Notes: a model not told the origin generated them from the sequence alone. 64,000 nt of DNA from Aliirhizobium wenxiniae (GCF_014201355.1 NZ_JACHEG010000001.1:1240001-1304000), one strand, 5' to 3'; shown: positions 8,891 through 18,223, numbered from the stretch's first letter. Translations and numbers: made by a program.

Positions 8891-9925
8891 TTACACCCAG
8901 CCCTGCAGCTCCCGCCGCACTACCGTTTCCAGCACATCCATGCCGCCCTCGCTGTCGTTCAGACAGGGGATGTGTACAAACTTCTCGCCGCCGTGATGCA
9001 TGAAGATCTCGCCCGCCTCGCCGGCAATTTCCTCAAGCGTTTCGAGACAATCCGAAACGAAGCCCGGGTTCATGATCGCGACGCGCTTGATGCCCTCGGC
9101 AGCCAGCCCTTCCATCGTCTTGTCGGTATAGGGCTGCAGCCACTCTTCCGGGCCAAAACGCGATTGGAAGGTAATGCGCAACTGATCCTCCCGATAACCG
9201 AGCGCCTCGCGCAGCAGCCGCGCCGTCTTCTGACAGAAACACTGGTACGGATCGCCGGCCTTGAAATAGGATTGCGGGATGCCGTGGAACGAGGTGATCA
9301 AGAGCTGCGGCTCCCAGTCGAGCGTCGCAAGCGTCTGGCGCACAGAATTGGCAAGAGCCTCGATATAGACCGGATCGTCGTGATAGGTCGGCACCGTGCG
9401 CACTGCCGGCTGCCAGCGCATCTTCATCAGATGCTCGAACGCCTTGTCGTTGACGGTCGCGGTCGTTGCCGCCGCATATTGCGGATAGAGCGGAAAAAGA
9501 ACGATGCGATCACAACCCTGCGCCTTCAGTGCATCGATCTTCGAGGCGATCGACGGATTGCCGTAGCGCATGCCCCAGTCGACCACGACATTCGGCAGAT
9601 CCTTCAGCCGCTCAGCCATCAGCTCACCCTGATTGCGGGTATAGGTGCGCAAGTAGCTTTCGTTGAGATCCTTGTTCCAGATCTCCTCATAGGCCTTGCC
9701 CACCTTCTGCGGCCGCTTGTTCAGGACGATCCCGTAAAGGATCGGATACCAGTAGAGCTTCGACCATTCGATCACGCGGCTGTCGGACAGGAATTCGGCG
9801 AGATAACGCCGCATCGACCAGTAATCGGTACCATCGGGCGTGCCGAGATTGACCAGCAGCACGCCGACCTTGCCAAAGGAAACGGACGGATGGGATGCGG
9901 GCATGGAGGCAGAAGACGTGCTCAT
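8891..9925 (-). CDS. hemH: Ferrochelatase
   Basis: Inserts ferrous iron into protoporphyrin IX, the last step of haem synthesis. The 344-residue protein carries the ferrochelatase signature ITSFHGIPQSYFKAGDPY with the metal-binding His at about 214, and the PLYPQYAAATT motif. The start at 9925 has GGAAAG five bases upstream. An in-frame extension back to 10099 would run into the terminator of the next gene, so it is rejected. Confidence 0.96.
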   Translation of the reverse strand: MSTSSASMPASHPSVSFGKVGVLLVNLGTPDGTDYWSMRRYLAEFLSDSRVIEWSKLYWYPILYGIVLNKRPQKVGKAYEEIWNKDLNESYLRTYTRNQGELMAERLKDLPNVVVDWGMRYGNPSIASKIDALKAQGCDRIVLFPLYPQYAAATTATVNDKAFEHLMKMRWQPAVRTVPTYHDDPVYIEALANSVRQTLATLDWEPQLLITSFHGIPQSYFKAGDPYQCFCQKTARLLREALGYREDQLRITFQSRFGPEEWLQPYTDKTMEGLAAEGIKRVAIMNPGFVSDCLETLEEIAGEAGEIFMHHGGEKFVHIPCLNDSEGGMDVLETVVRRELQGWV

Positions 9926-9990
9926 GATAGCTTTCCAGATATGCGAACCGAAACCATTACGGCGGTCGATGACTTGCGGATCATTTAGAA

Positions 9991-10020
9991 ACAAAAAACG
10001 GCTCGGGAAACCCCGAGCCG
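9991..10020 (-). terminator. Rho-independent terminator of the 5'-nucleotidase gene
   Basis: Stem CGGCTCGGG / CCCGAGCCG (9999-10007 with 10012-10020) followed on the minus strand by TTTTTTGT. Confidence 0.88.
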
Positions 10021-10095
10021 CAATCGTCGCTGAGACAATTTGTCCCGATCCATGATTTAGTTCGTCGATCCCGGCCTTGACCGGGATCAAGAACC

Positions 10096-12048
10096 TCACT
10101 TGGCCGGCAGTTCCAGCTCTGCGCCGACCTGGATGAGGTTCGGATGACGCAGGCTGTTGGCCTTGGCGATCTCCGTCCAGCGCTCGCCGTCGCCATAGGT
10201 GCTTTCGGCGATCTTCCAGAGCGAGTCACCCTTGACGACCGTGTACTTGCTCGGGCCGGCGGCCGGCGGCGTGGTCTGGCCCTGGGCTTCGACTGCGGCC
10301 GGAGCCGTTGCAGCAGGAGCCTGAGTAGCGGGCGCAGCAGGTGCGGGAGCGGCAGGAGCCTGCGCGGTAGCAGCCGGTGCCGGAGCAGCGGGGGCTGCAG
10401 GCGCGGCATCAGCCTTCGGAGCCGGCTTGTAGTCTGCCGGTGTCAGGTCCGTGATGCGGCCGTCGGTATAGGGCTTGTAAGGTGCGTTGGCGCCGACATA
10501 GGCAGCAGTCACATCGGCAAGGTCCGGACCGTAGTCATAGGCATTCTGGGCGCCGGTCTTGAACGGCGCATAACCGTCACCGCCTGCGCGCATGAAGTTG
10601 TTCGAAACGACACCGTACATCTTGGCCGGGTCGATCGCGACGAAGTTTTCGCCTTCCTTGACCTGTACGTCGCTGACGCGGGAACCGGCCGGCTTCGACT
10701 TGTCGAAGGAGAACTTCAGGCCCGCAACCTGCGGGAAGCGACCGGCGCCGTCGTCGATCTGGCTGACACCGTTTTCGAGCGACTTGACGATATCGGCACC
10801 CGACAGCTGGAAAGTGGCAACGGTGTTCTGGAACGGCAAGACGCTGATGACATCTCCCTGGGTCACTTCACCGGCAGCGATCGACGCGCGCAGGCCACCG
10901 CCATTGATGACCGCGATCGTCATGCCCTGACCCTTGGTGCTATCGAGAATAGCGTCAGCGACGAGGTTGCCCATCGAGCATTCCTTGGCACGGCAAACCG
11001 TGCGGTCACCTTCGATCTTGTCGGAAGACTGGCCGATCACCTTCTTGCGCAGCTCGTCGATCGGCTTGGCCAGTTCCGCCACCTGGGCAGCAACGGCCTG
11101 ATCCGGTGCGAATGTCTTGTCGACGAGGATCGGATCACCCTTTGCGGACTTTACGACGCCATTGTCGTCGAAGGTGATGGTTACTTCGCCGAGATATTTG
11201 CTGTAGGCATTGGCGGTGACGACCGGAACCTTGTAGCCGCCGGCATTGTCGACAAACGTCGGATAGGGACCTTCAGCCTTGGGATCCGTGTTCGACAGCA
11301 GCGTGTGCGAATGGCCGCCGACGATCACGTCGATATCGGCGATCTTGGCGATCACGTCGAGGTCGCGCTTGTAGCCGACATGGGTCAGCGCGATGATCTT
11401 GTTGACGCCTTCTCCCTTCAGCTTGGCGACTTCGGCTTCGATCGCGGCAACATCGTCCTCGATCTTCACGTTCGGGCCGGGATTGGCGATTTCATTGGTG
11501 TCGGTCGTGACGACGCCGACGATGCCGATCTTCTGGCCACCGACTTCGACGACGGTCGAAGGCTTGATGCGGTCGCCAAGGGTCGACTGCGCGGTTACCG
11601 CCACATTGGCGCCCAGAACCGGGAATTTCGCACCTTCGAGGAAGGGCAGGATGGCGGTCTCGCCATCGTCGAATTCATGGTTGCCGACGGTCATCGCGTC
11701 AAAACCGATGACGTTCATCATTTCCAGCTCAGCCTTGCCCTTCAGCGTCGAGTAAAACAGCGAGCCCTGGAAATTGTCACCGGCATTGAGCGACAGCACG
11801 TTCTTGCCCGAGAGAGCGGCGCGGCGCGTTTCGAAAGCGGTCTTCAGGCGAGCAGCACCGCCGAAGCATTCCTGCGCTGCAGTTTCCTTCTCCGAGCAGG
11901 TGGAATCGTATTTGTTGATCTCTTCGATGCGCGAGTGGAAATCGTTGATGTGCAGGATGTTAAGTTCAAAATCGGCAAAAGCCACACCGCTCGAAAGCGC
12001 GACTACCGATGCCGTAAAAAGCCCTAGTCCAAATCTCTTAATCATCAT
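10096..12048 (-). CDS. Secreted 5'-nucleotidase/metallophosphatase with C-terminal LysM
   Basis: A 650-residue UshA-like protein. Signal peptide residues 1-25 (cleavage after VAFA). The metallophosphatase domain has ILHINDFHSR, GNHEFDDG and GGHSHT. The 5'-nucleotidase C-terminal domain contains NGGGLRASI and the substrate stack motif NNFMRAGGDGY. A linker of about 50 Ala/Pro residues leads to a LysM domain (YTVVKGDSLWKIAESTYG). It should hydrolyse nucleotides in the periplasm to recover phosphate and nucleosides, held near peptidoglycan by LysM. ATG at 12048 follows AGGAG by 7 bases; the adjacent ATG at 12045 is equally possible. Two repeated TTGTCATA-type motifs upstream suggest phosphate control. 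Confidence 0.93.
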   Translation of the reverse strand: MMIKRFGLGLFTASVVALSSGVAFADFELNILHINDFHSRIEEINKYDSTCSEKETAAQECFGGAARLKTAFETRRAALSGKNVLSLNAGDNFQGSLFYSTLKGKAELEMMNVIGFDAMTVGNHEFDDGETAILPFLEGAKFPVLGANVAVTAQSTLGDRIKPSTVVEVGGQKIGIVGVVTTDTNEIANPGPNVKIEDDVAAIEAEVAKLKGEGVNKIIALTHVGYKRDLDVIAKIADIDVIVGGHSHTLLSNTDPKAEGPYPTFVDNAGGYKVPVVTANAYSKYLGEVTITFDDNGVVKSAKGDPILVDKTFAPDQAVAAQVAELAKPIDELRKKVIGQSSDKIEGDRTVCRAKECSMGNLVADAILDSTKGQGMTIAVINGGGLRASIAAGEVTQGDVISVLPFQNTVATFQLSGADIVKSLENGVSQIDDGAGRFPQVAGLKFSFDKSKPAGSRVSDVQVKEGENFVAIDPAKMYGVVSNNFMRAGGDGYAPFKTGAQNAYDYGPDLADVTAAYVGANAPYKPYTDGRITDLTPADYKPAPKADAAPAAPAAPAPAATAQAPAAPAPAAPATQAPAATAPAAVEAQGQTTPPAAGPSKYTVVKGDSLWKIAESTYGDGERWTEIAKANSLRHPNLIQVGAELELPAK

Positions 12049-12108
12049 CAACTCTCTCCTAGATTTCATCACCGTACAGAGCACGGCAGTTCCCGATTTT
12101 GGTTAGAC

Positions 12109-12179
12109 GGCAAGTATGACAACCGTTCTGCAGCACATGTTTTCACCAAGCAAAATCGGTTTCAAGGCAAATATGACAA
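12109..12179 (-). promoter_or_regulatory. Repeated TTGTCATAYTTGCC motifs (Pho-box-like)
   Basis: On the minus strand the 14-base motif TTGTCATA[C/T]TTGCC occurs twice, at 12109-12122 and 12166-12179, 57 bases apart, upstream of the 5'-nucleotidase gene. The first half resembles the PhoB half-site CTGTCAT, the second half is weaker. PhoB control is an inference. Confidence 0.45.
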
Positions 12180-12214
12180 GAGCGCACCACATTATTTTGC
12201 CTCCATAACGCGAA

Positions 12215-12234
12215 AACCCCGCTTGCGCGGGGTT
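12215..12234 (-). terminator. Terminator downstream of omp10
   Basis: Perfect 8-base stem AACCCCGC / GCGGGGTT with a four-base loop, followed by TTTTCG on the minus strand. Confidence 0.75.
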
Positions 12235-12264
12235 CTCCAGAAATATCGAATATTGTGTGCGAAA

Positions 12265-12627
12265 TCAGCCGCGTCGCGTCAGCGAGAATTGCGCGCCGCT
12301 ATCCTGGGTGCAATTGAGCTGGCTGGTGCTCACAAGTGCGCAGTTGACGCGCGACTGGGTCTTGCGCACCAGCGAGGTCATGTTGATCTCGACCAGCGTC
12401 GGCGAAAGCGTCGTATAGGTTCCCGAGGCGAGCAGCGCATTGCTGTCGCTGGCGCGGGTGTTGAACGTGCCCGCCTGGAAGGTCGAGACGATGCCGTTCG
12501 GATCGACCCAGCTTCCTTCGACGCCCTGGGGCTGCGGGGCCGCAGCCATCTGCCGCGGCGGCGGCGAGGACACGCAAGCACTCAGACTGGCAGCTGCGAT
12601 CAGCGCAAAGCCCATTTTCAGTTTCAT
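12265..12627 (-). CDS. omp10: Omp10-type outer membrane lipoprotein
   Basis: A 120-residue lipoprotein with lipobox LSAC (Cys at about 18), followed by a short Pro-rich linker. The body has the pattern [10 protein letters not shown], then [20 protein letters not shown] and [15 protein letters not shown]. This matches Brucella Omp10 as I remember it closely enough to name it. The folded part is a small beta-barrel resembling metalloprotease-inhibitor folds. Located in the outer membrane; function in free-living rhizobia is unknown. Confidence 0.88.
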   Translation of the reverse strand: MKLKMGFALIAAASLSACVSSPPPRQMAAAPQPQGVEGSWVDPNGIVSTFQAGTFNTRASDSNALLASGTYTTLSPTLVEINMTSLVRKTQSRVNCALVSTSQLNCTQDSGAQFSLTRRG

Positions 12628-12737
12628 GATTTATCTCCCGCGATTCGCTCGGTCATACGTAACAAAGACCATGGCGTCCCACTTCATCTATGGCAAGCCG
12701 CCAGCTTGTACAGTGTCGGGACATTCTGTCTCTACAG

Positions 12738-12765
12738 AAAACGCCCGCTTTTGCGCGGGCGTTTC
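12738..12765 (-). terminator. Terminator of the homospermidine synthase gene
   Basis: Ten-base stem at 12739-12748 / 12755-12764 with a six-base loop, followed by TTTTCTG when read on the minus strand. Confidence 0.78.
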
Positions 12766-12800
12766 CAAAATACACAAAAAGATCGGCAACAAGCCAGTGC

Positions 12801-14249
12801 TTACCGCACCAGGATGTTCTTGAACTGCCAGGCATCCTTCTCGTCGATATCTTCCGGGAAGAGACCCGGGCGACCTTCGAGCGGGGTCCAGTCGGTGTAA
12901 TGACCTTCGACCGGGCCAAGGTAAGGCGTCTGCACTTCGAGGCAACGCTTGTAATCGACCTCGTCGGCTTCGACGATGCCGGCCTTCGGATTTTCCAGCG
13001 CCCAGACCATTCCGGCAAGAACAGCGGAGGTCACCTGAAGACCGGTGGCATTCTGGTAAGGCGCGATGCGACGGGTTTCTTCCAGAGACAGGCGCGAACC
13101 ATACCAGTAGGCGTTCTTTTCGTGGCCGTAGAGCAGCACGCCGAGTTCATCGACGCCGTCTTCCAGCTCGTCCTCGTTGAGAACATGCAGGACCGGCTGC
13201 TGGTTGCCGCCATTGCCGAACATTTCGTGCAGCGAAAGCACGGCGTCATTGGCCGGGTGATAGGCATAGTGGCAGGTCGGGCGATAGACGACTTCGCCAT
13301 CCTTCTCGACCGTGAAGTAATCGGCGATCGAGATCGACTCGTTATGGGTGACGAGGAAACCGTATTGCGGGCCGGGCGTCGGGCACCAGGTGCGAACGCG
13401 GGTATTGGCACCCGGCTGCTCCAGATAGATGGCGGCCTTGCAGCCCTTCTTGTGCTTCTTGGCGTTCTTCGGCATCCAGTTTTCGTGGGTGCCCCAGCCG
13501 AGTTCGGCCGGCTGCAGACCTTCGGAAATGAAGCCTTCGACAGACCAGGTGTTCCAGAACACGTTGAGCGGCTTCGGGTGCTTGGTGCGCTGCGTATCGC
13601 GCTCGGCAATATGCACGCCCTTGACGCCGAGCTTCTTCATCAGCTTGGCCCAGCCTTCGCGATCGTTCTGATCCGGCTCGTCGAACTTCAGACCGGTGTC
13701 GTTGGCGAGGTTGACCAGCGCCTGCTTGACGAACCACGAGACCATGCCTGGGTTTGCGCCGCAGGTGGAAACGGCAGTCGTGCCGCCCGGGTTCTTCCTC
13801 TTCTCGTGGCGCACGGTTTCGCGCAGCGCATAATTGGTGCGCTCGGAATTCTTCATGCTCTTGTCGAAGTAGAAGCCGAGCCAAGGCTCGACGACGGTAT
13901 CGATGTAAAGAACGTCGAGCTTGCGGCAGAGCTTCATCAGGTCGAGCGAGCCGGTATCAACCGACAGGTTGACACAGAAACCCTGACCTTCGCCTTCGGT
14001 CAGAAGCGGCTTGAGCAGCTCCTTGTAGTTTTCCTTGGTGACATGTTCCTTGATGTGGCGAACACCGTGCTTGGCAAGGATTTCCATGTCGGCGGGTTCT
14101 TCGCGCGGGTCGATGACCACCATCCGGCTCTTGTCGAACTTGAAGTGGCGCTCGATGAGCGGCAGCGTGCCGCGGCCGATCGAGCCAAAGCCGATCATCA
14201 CGATCGGGCCGGTAATTTCGGCATAAACCGGGTAGTTGGTATCCGACAT
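12801..14249 (-). CDS. hss: Homospermidine synthase
   Basis: NAD-dependent synthesis of sym-homospermidine, the characteristic rhizobial polyamine. The 482-residue protein begins with a Rossmann dinucleotide site (IVMIGFGSIGRGTLPLIERH) and shows the saccharopine-dehydrogenase-like fold of bacterial Hss, with conserved TAVSTCGANPGMVSWFV and NGGNQQPVLHVLNEDEL. ATG at 14249 has GGGAG six bases upstream; an in-frame codon at 14276 lacks a ribosome site. Single-gene unit with its own terminator. Confidence 0.95.
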   Translation of the reverse strand: MSDTNYPVYAEITGPIVMIGFGSIGRGTLPLIERHFKFDKSRMVVIDPREEPADMEILAKHGVRHIKEHVTKENYKELLKPLLTEGEGQGFCVNLSVDTGSLDLMKLCRKLDVLYIDTVVEPWLGFYFDKSMKNSERTNYALRETVRHEKRKNPGGTTAVSTCGANPGMVSWFVKQALVNLANDTGLKFDEPDQNDREGWAKLMKKLGVKGVHIAERDTQRTKHPKPLNVFWNTWSVEGFISEGLQPAELGWGTHENWMPKNAKKHKKGCKAAIYLEQPGANTRVRTWCPTPGPQYGFLVTHNESISIADYFTVEKDGEVVYRPTCHYAYHPANDAVLSLHEMFGNGGNQQPVLHVLNEDELEDGVDELGVLLYGHEKNAYWYGSRLSLEETRRIAPYQNATGLQVTSAVLAGMVWALENPKAGIVEADEVDYKRCLEVQTPYLGPVEGHYTDWTPLEGRPGLFPEDIDEKDAWQFKNILVR

Positions 14250-14403
14250 GTCATACTCCCTATAAATCGACTGCACGATTAAAACCGCAGCCTGGCTTCA
14301 CGCATAATCAGCGAGTGTGACGCGTGTTCTTATGCGCGGCCCTAGATCATAAAAATCAGTCACAATAAAGGGCTTGTTCCACGAACGCGGCAAGGACAAG
14401 GCA

Positions 14404-15315
14404 CTATTCCGCCAAAGTGTTAACCGGCTCTACCCGGCGCAGCAAATCGATAAGTTCGCCCCGCTTTTCCGTCAGCCCTTTGTAGTCGATTTCGGCATCC
14501 GACATCGACTCCAGTTGATCCGCCATCGAGACGGCAAGTTCCGCAGCATTCGGCTGCGTAAGAATGACGGACACCGGATCGAGATAGATGCGAATGGTGA
14601 AAAGGATATCGCCAGACACCGGCAGTTTGCGCAGCGTCTGGCGCTCAACCCTTATGAACGCCTTGTCCGCCGAAACCCCGCGTTTTTCTTCAGTGGATTT
14701 CGCGTACGGGTGATAAAGCGCATGGGACCAATTCACCGACCAGTTCCAGCGAACCACGATCCTGTCGGCGGAGAGATTGTCGAACATCCGGTTGATAAGC
14801 CCGGCATTGCGGCTGCCGCCTTCGAAACCCGGCACCGGAGCATGCACATCATCCATCGACAGGCCGAATTTCTCCGACAGTCGCCAGGACGACGGGAAGG
14901 CCAGAAACGCTGCGGCAATTCGCCAGCCGTTCTCGCCTTTGCGCATGATCACGAGATCGTCCTGCACCAGCAACCCGGCCCGATGCAGCGGCATCATCCC
15001 GTCATCGGCAATATTCGTCCCGCAGCCCGCCACATTCATGTCGTTCCCGGTAAGACGGTAATTCTCTGGATGATACTGCGGCAGGTAGTCGATCAGGAGA
15101 TCGAGAACTTCCTGCTGCGCCTCCTGCGTACCCGGCTCGGCGCGCAGCACAAGCTCGCCATGCTCCGCCACCAGATGGCGTTTCAGCAATACCTGCTCCG
15201 CCAGATCGCCATCGGGCTCGATCCAGCGCTCCGGTTCCAGTTGCAGGAGACCGATCGTGAAGGGTTTAGATGAGCCGTCATAGGGCGTGTATGTTGGTAC
15301 TGTATCGGCAGGCAT
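14404..15315 (-). CDS. Heme-dependent oxidative N-demethylase family protein (DUF3445)
   Basis: About 303 residues from ATG at 15315; a TTG at 15372 would add 19. The N-terminus reads YTPYDGSSKPFTIGLLQLEPERW, followed by DYLPQYHPENYRL and DLVIMRKGENGWRIAAAFLAFPSSW, all typical of DUF3445. Family members are haem proteins that oxidatively demethylate small amines. It is the last gene of an operon with pabC-like and pabB, which would link amine demethylation (formaldehyde release) to folate metabolism; that link is inference. The ribosome site is weak for both starts (AGGAGA lies 15 bases before 15315). Confidence 0.82.
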   Translation of the reverse strand: MPADTVPTYTPYDGSSKPFTIGLLQLEPERWIEPDGDLAEQVLLKRHLVAEHGELVLRAEPGTQEAQQEVLDLLIDYLPQYHPENYRLTGNDMNVAGCGTNIADDGMMPLHRAGLLVQDDLVIMRKGENGWRIAAAFLAFPSSWRLSEKFGLSMDDVHAPVPGFEGGSRNAGLINRMFDNLSADRIVVRWNWSVNWSHALYHPYAKSTEEKRGVSADKAFIRVERQTLRKLPVSGDILFTIRIYLDPVSVILTQPNAAELAVSMADQLESMSDAEIDYKGLTEKRGELIDLLRRVEPVNTLAE

Positions 15316-15387
15316 CGGATCCGCGGCATCTCCTGTTTGCCGCAGTGTCGTTTCAAGACCTGGTCTTTTCAAGCGCTTTGGAACAGA

Positions 15388-16020
15388 TCAGAGCAACTCG
15401 GCCCGAATAAGCCCGCGAAGCGAATTGCCGACGAAGATCTTTCGCCCGGCCGTCATCGCCTCCTGCAAATCGGCAGGTGTCAGAACCGCCCCCTTGGCGC
15501 GACGCTCACGGATCAGGTCGGCGCGCAGCACGCCGGGCAGGATGCCGCTGGTGATCGGCGGGGTCATGAGTATGCCCTCCTGATCCTCAACGAACAGGCT
15601 GGTGATCGTGCCCTCGCACATCTCGCCGCGCTCGTTGGTCAAAAGAACCTCATCGGCTTCATCTGTCGAAAACTCGGCACGCGCCGCTTCATAAGGCTCG
15701 CGCCGTGACGTCTTGTGGCGATAGAGCGGATCGTCCGACTTCAGCTTAGTCGTCCCGATCCTGACTTTCCAGACGGTCTCCGGAGACTGGATCATGAAGG
15801 GCACCGTCGTCACCTCGATCTTGCCGCGAAACGACATGACAAGGCGGACACGCAGCGGCTCATCGCCATCGACAGCGTCATCGAGCACTTTTCGTGCATC
15901 CTGCGGCTGGCGAAAGCCCAGTGCATCCGCGGAACGGCTGAGCCGGCGCAAATGCTGCTCCAGGCGAAGGAACCCGTCTTCGGGCGTCCAGCGCATCGTC
16001 TCGATCAACGAGAAATCCAT
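15388..16020 (-). CDS. Class IV aminotransferase family protein, aminodeoxychorismate lyase-like
   Basis: A 210-residue PLP-fold IV protein. Lys in YRHKTSRREPYE is the likely PLP lysine, and NERGEMCEGTITSLFV and SGILPGVLR are the cofactor motifs of PabC/IlvE-like enzymes. Directly downstream of pabB with a 16-base overlap, so it most likely acts as 4-amino-4-deoxychorismate lyase making p-aminobenzoate. ATG at 16020 is preceded by GGGAG four bases away, favouring it over the ATG-like start 36 bases upstream. Confidence 0.88.
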   Translation of the reverse strand: MDFSLIETMRWTPEDGFLRLEQHLRRLSRSADALGFRQPQDARKVLDDAVDGDEPLRVRLVMSFRGKIEVTTVPFMIQSPETVWKVRIGTTKLKSDDPLYRHKTSRREPYEAARAEFSTDEADEVLLTNERGEMCEGTITSLFVEDQEGILMTPPITSGILPGVLRADLIRERRAKGAVLTPADLQEAMTAGRKIFVGNSLRGLIRAELL

Positions 16021-17168
16021 TGGTCTCCCACCGCAAACCTGGCCTTCAACAGACACTCTTCATATTCCGCCTGCGGCATCGAATCGAAGACGATACCGCC
16101 GCCAACATTGAAAACCGCTCTTCCGCCGGAAAAAAGGCTGATCGTGCGGATAGCCACTGAAAATCGCATTGGCCCAGCCGGATCGCACCAGCCGATCGCA
16201 CCGCAATAGGCATCCCGCGGCACCCTTTCCAGCTTCTGCAGGATCGTCATGGCGGAAAGCTTCGGCGCACCTGTGATCGACCCGCAGGGAAACAGGGCCT
16301 GCATGATCTCCGGCAACCCGACATCCGGCAAAAGCCGGGCGCGAACATGGCTCACCATCTGGTGCACAGTCGGATAGGTCTCGATCTCGAACAGTTTCGG
16401 CACCGAAAGCGTGCCCGCCTCGCTGACATGCGAGATATCGTTGCGCAGCAGATCGACGATCATCCGGTTTTCCGCGAGCGTCTTCTCATCCGCCAGCATC
16501 TGCGTCTTGATCGCCTCATCCTCCTCCGGTGACGCGCCCCGTGCGGCGGTTCCCTTCATCGGATGGGTCTCGATCCAGCCATCCTCATCGACCGAAAAGA
16601 ACAGTTCCGGCGAACGGGAGACGATGGCAGGACCGCCAAGCTCGGCAAGCGCACCGTAGCGCACCGGTTGGCGCGCGATCAGCGACCAGAACAGTTCGCG
16701 TGCATCCCCCGGCCAATACGCCTCGATCGGCATGGTGAGATTGCCCTGAAAACAGTCTCCCTTACGCAGGTGATCATGCAGGACGGAAAAGCGGGCAGCA
16801 TAGGCCTCTTCGTTCCAGGCAGCATGCGGGCCGCTCAAGGCTGCGCCGGGCGTAAGACCTGTCGGCGGCTCCAGCCTCGCATCACCATCCTCGACCGGGC
16901 GGTCGAACACACCCATGCAGACGAGCGGCGTCTCACGCCCCATCGGCACAAGCGCTCGAAGTTTTTCCTCGAAAACATAACCGGCCTCGTAGGCGAGATA
17001 ACCGGCAAGCCACTTGCCGGAGGCTCTGCATTCTTCCAGCCGTCGCAATGCCGGAATGACCTCATCGACACTGCGCGCGACGACAAGCTCGGTCGGAGAC
17101 GCAAACAGAAGCTGCCGTTCGGCCAGATCGTCACGGAAGAGAATATAGGGAGAAGATTTCCGATCCAT
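16005..17168 (-). CDS. pabB: Aminodeoxychorismate synthase component I
   Basis: A 387-residue chorismate-binding enzyme. Conserved blocks are ETHPMKGTAARG, LAENRMIVDLLRNDISHVSEAGTLSV, PCGSITGAPKLSAM and the C-terminal GGGIVFDSMPQAEYEEC. It makes 4-amino-4-deoxychorismate from chorismate and ammonia (from PabA, not seen here). Shorter than E. coli PabB, as usual for the stand-alone short form. AAGGGAC precedes ATG 17168. First gene of the pabB, pabC-like, demethylase operon. Confidence 0.94.
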   Translation of the reverse strand: MDRKSSPYILFRDDLAERQLLFASPTELVVARSVDEVIPALRRLEECRASGKWLAGYLAYEAGYVFEEKLRALVPMGRETPLVCMGVFDRPVEDGDARLEPPTGLTPGAALSGPHAAWNEEAYAARFSVLHDHLRKGDCFQGNLTMPIEAYWPGDARELFWSLIARQPVRYGALAELGGPAIVSRSPELFFSVDEDGWIETHPMKGTAARGASPEEDEAIKTQMLADEKTLAENRMIVDLLRNDISHVSEAGTLSVPKLFEIETYPTVHQMVSHVRARLLPDVGLPEIMQALFPCGSITGAPKLSAMTILQKLERVPRDAYCGAIGWCDPAGPMRFSVAIRTISLFSGGRAVFNVGGGIVFDSMPQAEYEECLLKARFAVGDQWISR

Positions 17169-17288
17169 GTCCCTTAGTCGTGACCGCTCCCTGCCCGTCT
17201 CTCATCCCGCCAGCATTGCGGATCCCACGCGCCATAACACCGCGGCCGTCCAGTTTGAAGCGCGGAGTGCGAAATCCACTGCCGCATG

Positions 17289-18203
17289 TCATCCGTCTGA
17301 ATGCGTTTGCGTCTGGCGAAAGCTGCGCAGATGGTCCACCAGAGCGCGCAGTTTCGGCGCCATGTTGCGGCGGCTCGGATAATAGAGATAGAAACCCGGG
17401 AATTGCGGACAGAAACGTTCGAGGATCGGCACAAGCTCTCCGCGCCCCATCGCGGATCGAAAACTGTCTTCCATGCCGAAGCTGATGCCGGCACCTGCGA
17501 CCGCAAGCTTGATCATCAAGGCCATGTCGGTCGTCGTGATCGCGTCGTTGACCGAGACGGAAAATTCCCGCCCCTCCTCTTCGAACTCCCAGCGATAGGC
17601 GGGAAGGTTCGGTGCTCTGCGCCAGCCGATGCAGCGACGCTCGGTCAGTTCGCGCGGATGAGCGGGGGCCCCGAAGCGCTCGATATAGCCCGGCGACGCA
17701 ACGGCAAGCTGTCGTTGCTCACCCGAGACAGGAACCGCGATCATGTCCTGGGCAATCACCTCCCCCAGCCGCACCCCGGCATCATAACCTTCCTCGACGA
17801 TATCGAATTCTTCGTCGGTGACGGTGACATGCAGCCTGACCTCCGGATTACTCTCCGCAAAGGAGGCAAGCATTGGCCCGAATAGAAAACTCTCGGCGAT
17901 GGAGGAAACGGCAAGCCGCAATTGCCCGCGCGGCCTGTCCCTTTGGCTTGCGGCCATTTCGATGGCGGCCTGCATGCCGGACAATGCCGGCGCCACTCCC
18001 GCATAAAGCCGCTCGCCCGCTTCGGTCAGGGCAACACTGCGGGTGGTGCGGGAAACCACAGCGATACCAAGCGCTTCCTCCAGCTTTCGAATAGTCTGGC
18101 TGACCGCCGAACGGGTCACACCCAACCGATCCGCCGCAGCGCGAAAACTCTTCTCCTCGGCAACGATGACGAAAGCCGCAAGGGCATTGAAGTCAGGCAA
18201 CAT
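17289..18203 (-). CDS. LysR family transcriptional regulator
   Basis: A 304-residue LTTR. The N-terminal winged HTH is FRAAADRLGVTRSAVSQTIRKLEEALG (residues about 20-46), followed by the effector-binding domain (about 90-290). Divergent from the SDR-CMD-Atu4866 operon, which it probably controls. An inverted repeat overlaps its own start codon, suggesting autoregulation. No clear ribosome site is seen upstream of ATG 18203. Confidence 0.92.
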   Translation of the reverse strand: MLPDFNALAAFVIVAEEKSFRAAADRLGVTRSAVSQTIRKLEEALGIAVVSRTTRSVALTEAGERLYAGVAPALSGMQAAIEMAASQRDRPRGQLRLAVSSIAESFLFGPMLASFAESNPEVRLHVTVTDEEFDIVEEGYDAGVRLGEVIAQDMIAVPVSGEQRQLAVASPGYIERFGAPAHPRELTERRCIGWRRAPNLPAYRWEFEEEGREFSVSVNDAITTTDMALMIKLAVAGAGISFGMEDSFRSAMGRGELVPILERFCPQFPGFYLYYPSRRNMAPKLRALVDHLRSFRQTQTHSDG

Positions 18204-18223
18204 TGGTTAGTTTCACTTACCAA
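18203..18223. promoter_or_regulatory. Candidate LysR operator
   Basis: Inverted repeat TTGGTTAG (18203-18210) / CTTACCAA (18216-18223), 7 of 8 positions symmetric, five-base spacer, containing an LTTR T-N11-A arrangement. It overlaps the lysR start codon in the divergent promoter. Confidence 0.5.

Noticed and set aside
14301..14336. Inverted repeat CGCATAA / TTATGCG between hss and the demethylase gene
   Set aside because: Only 7-base arms with a 22-base gap; too weak to call an operator or terminator.
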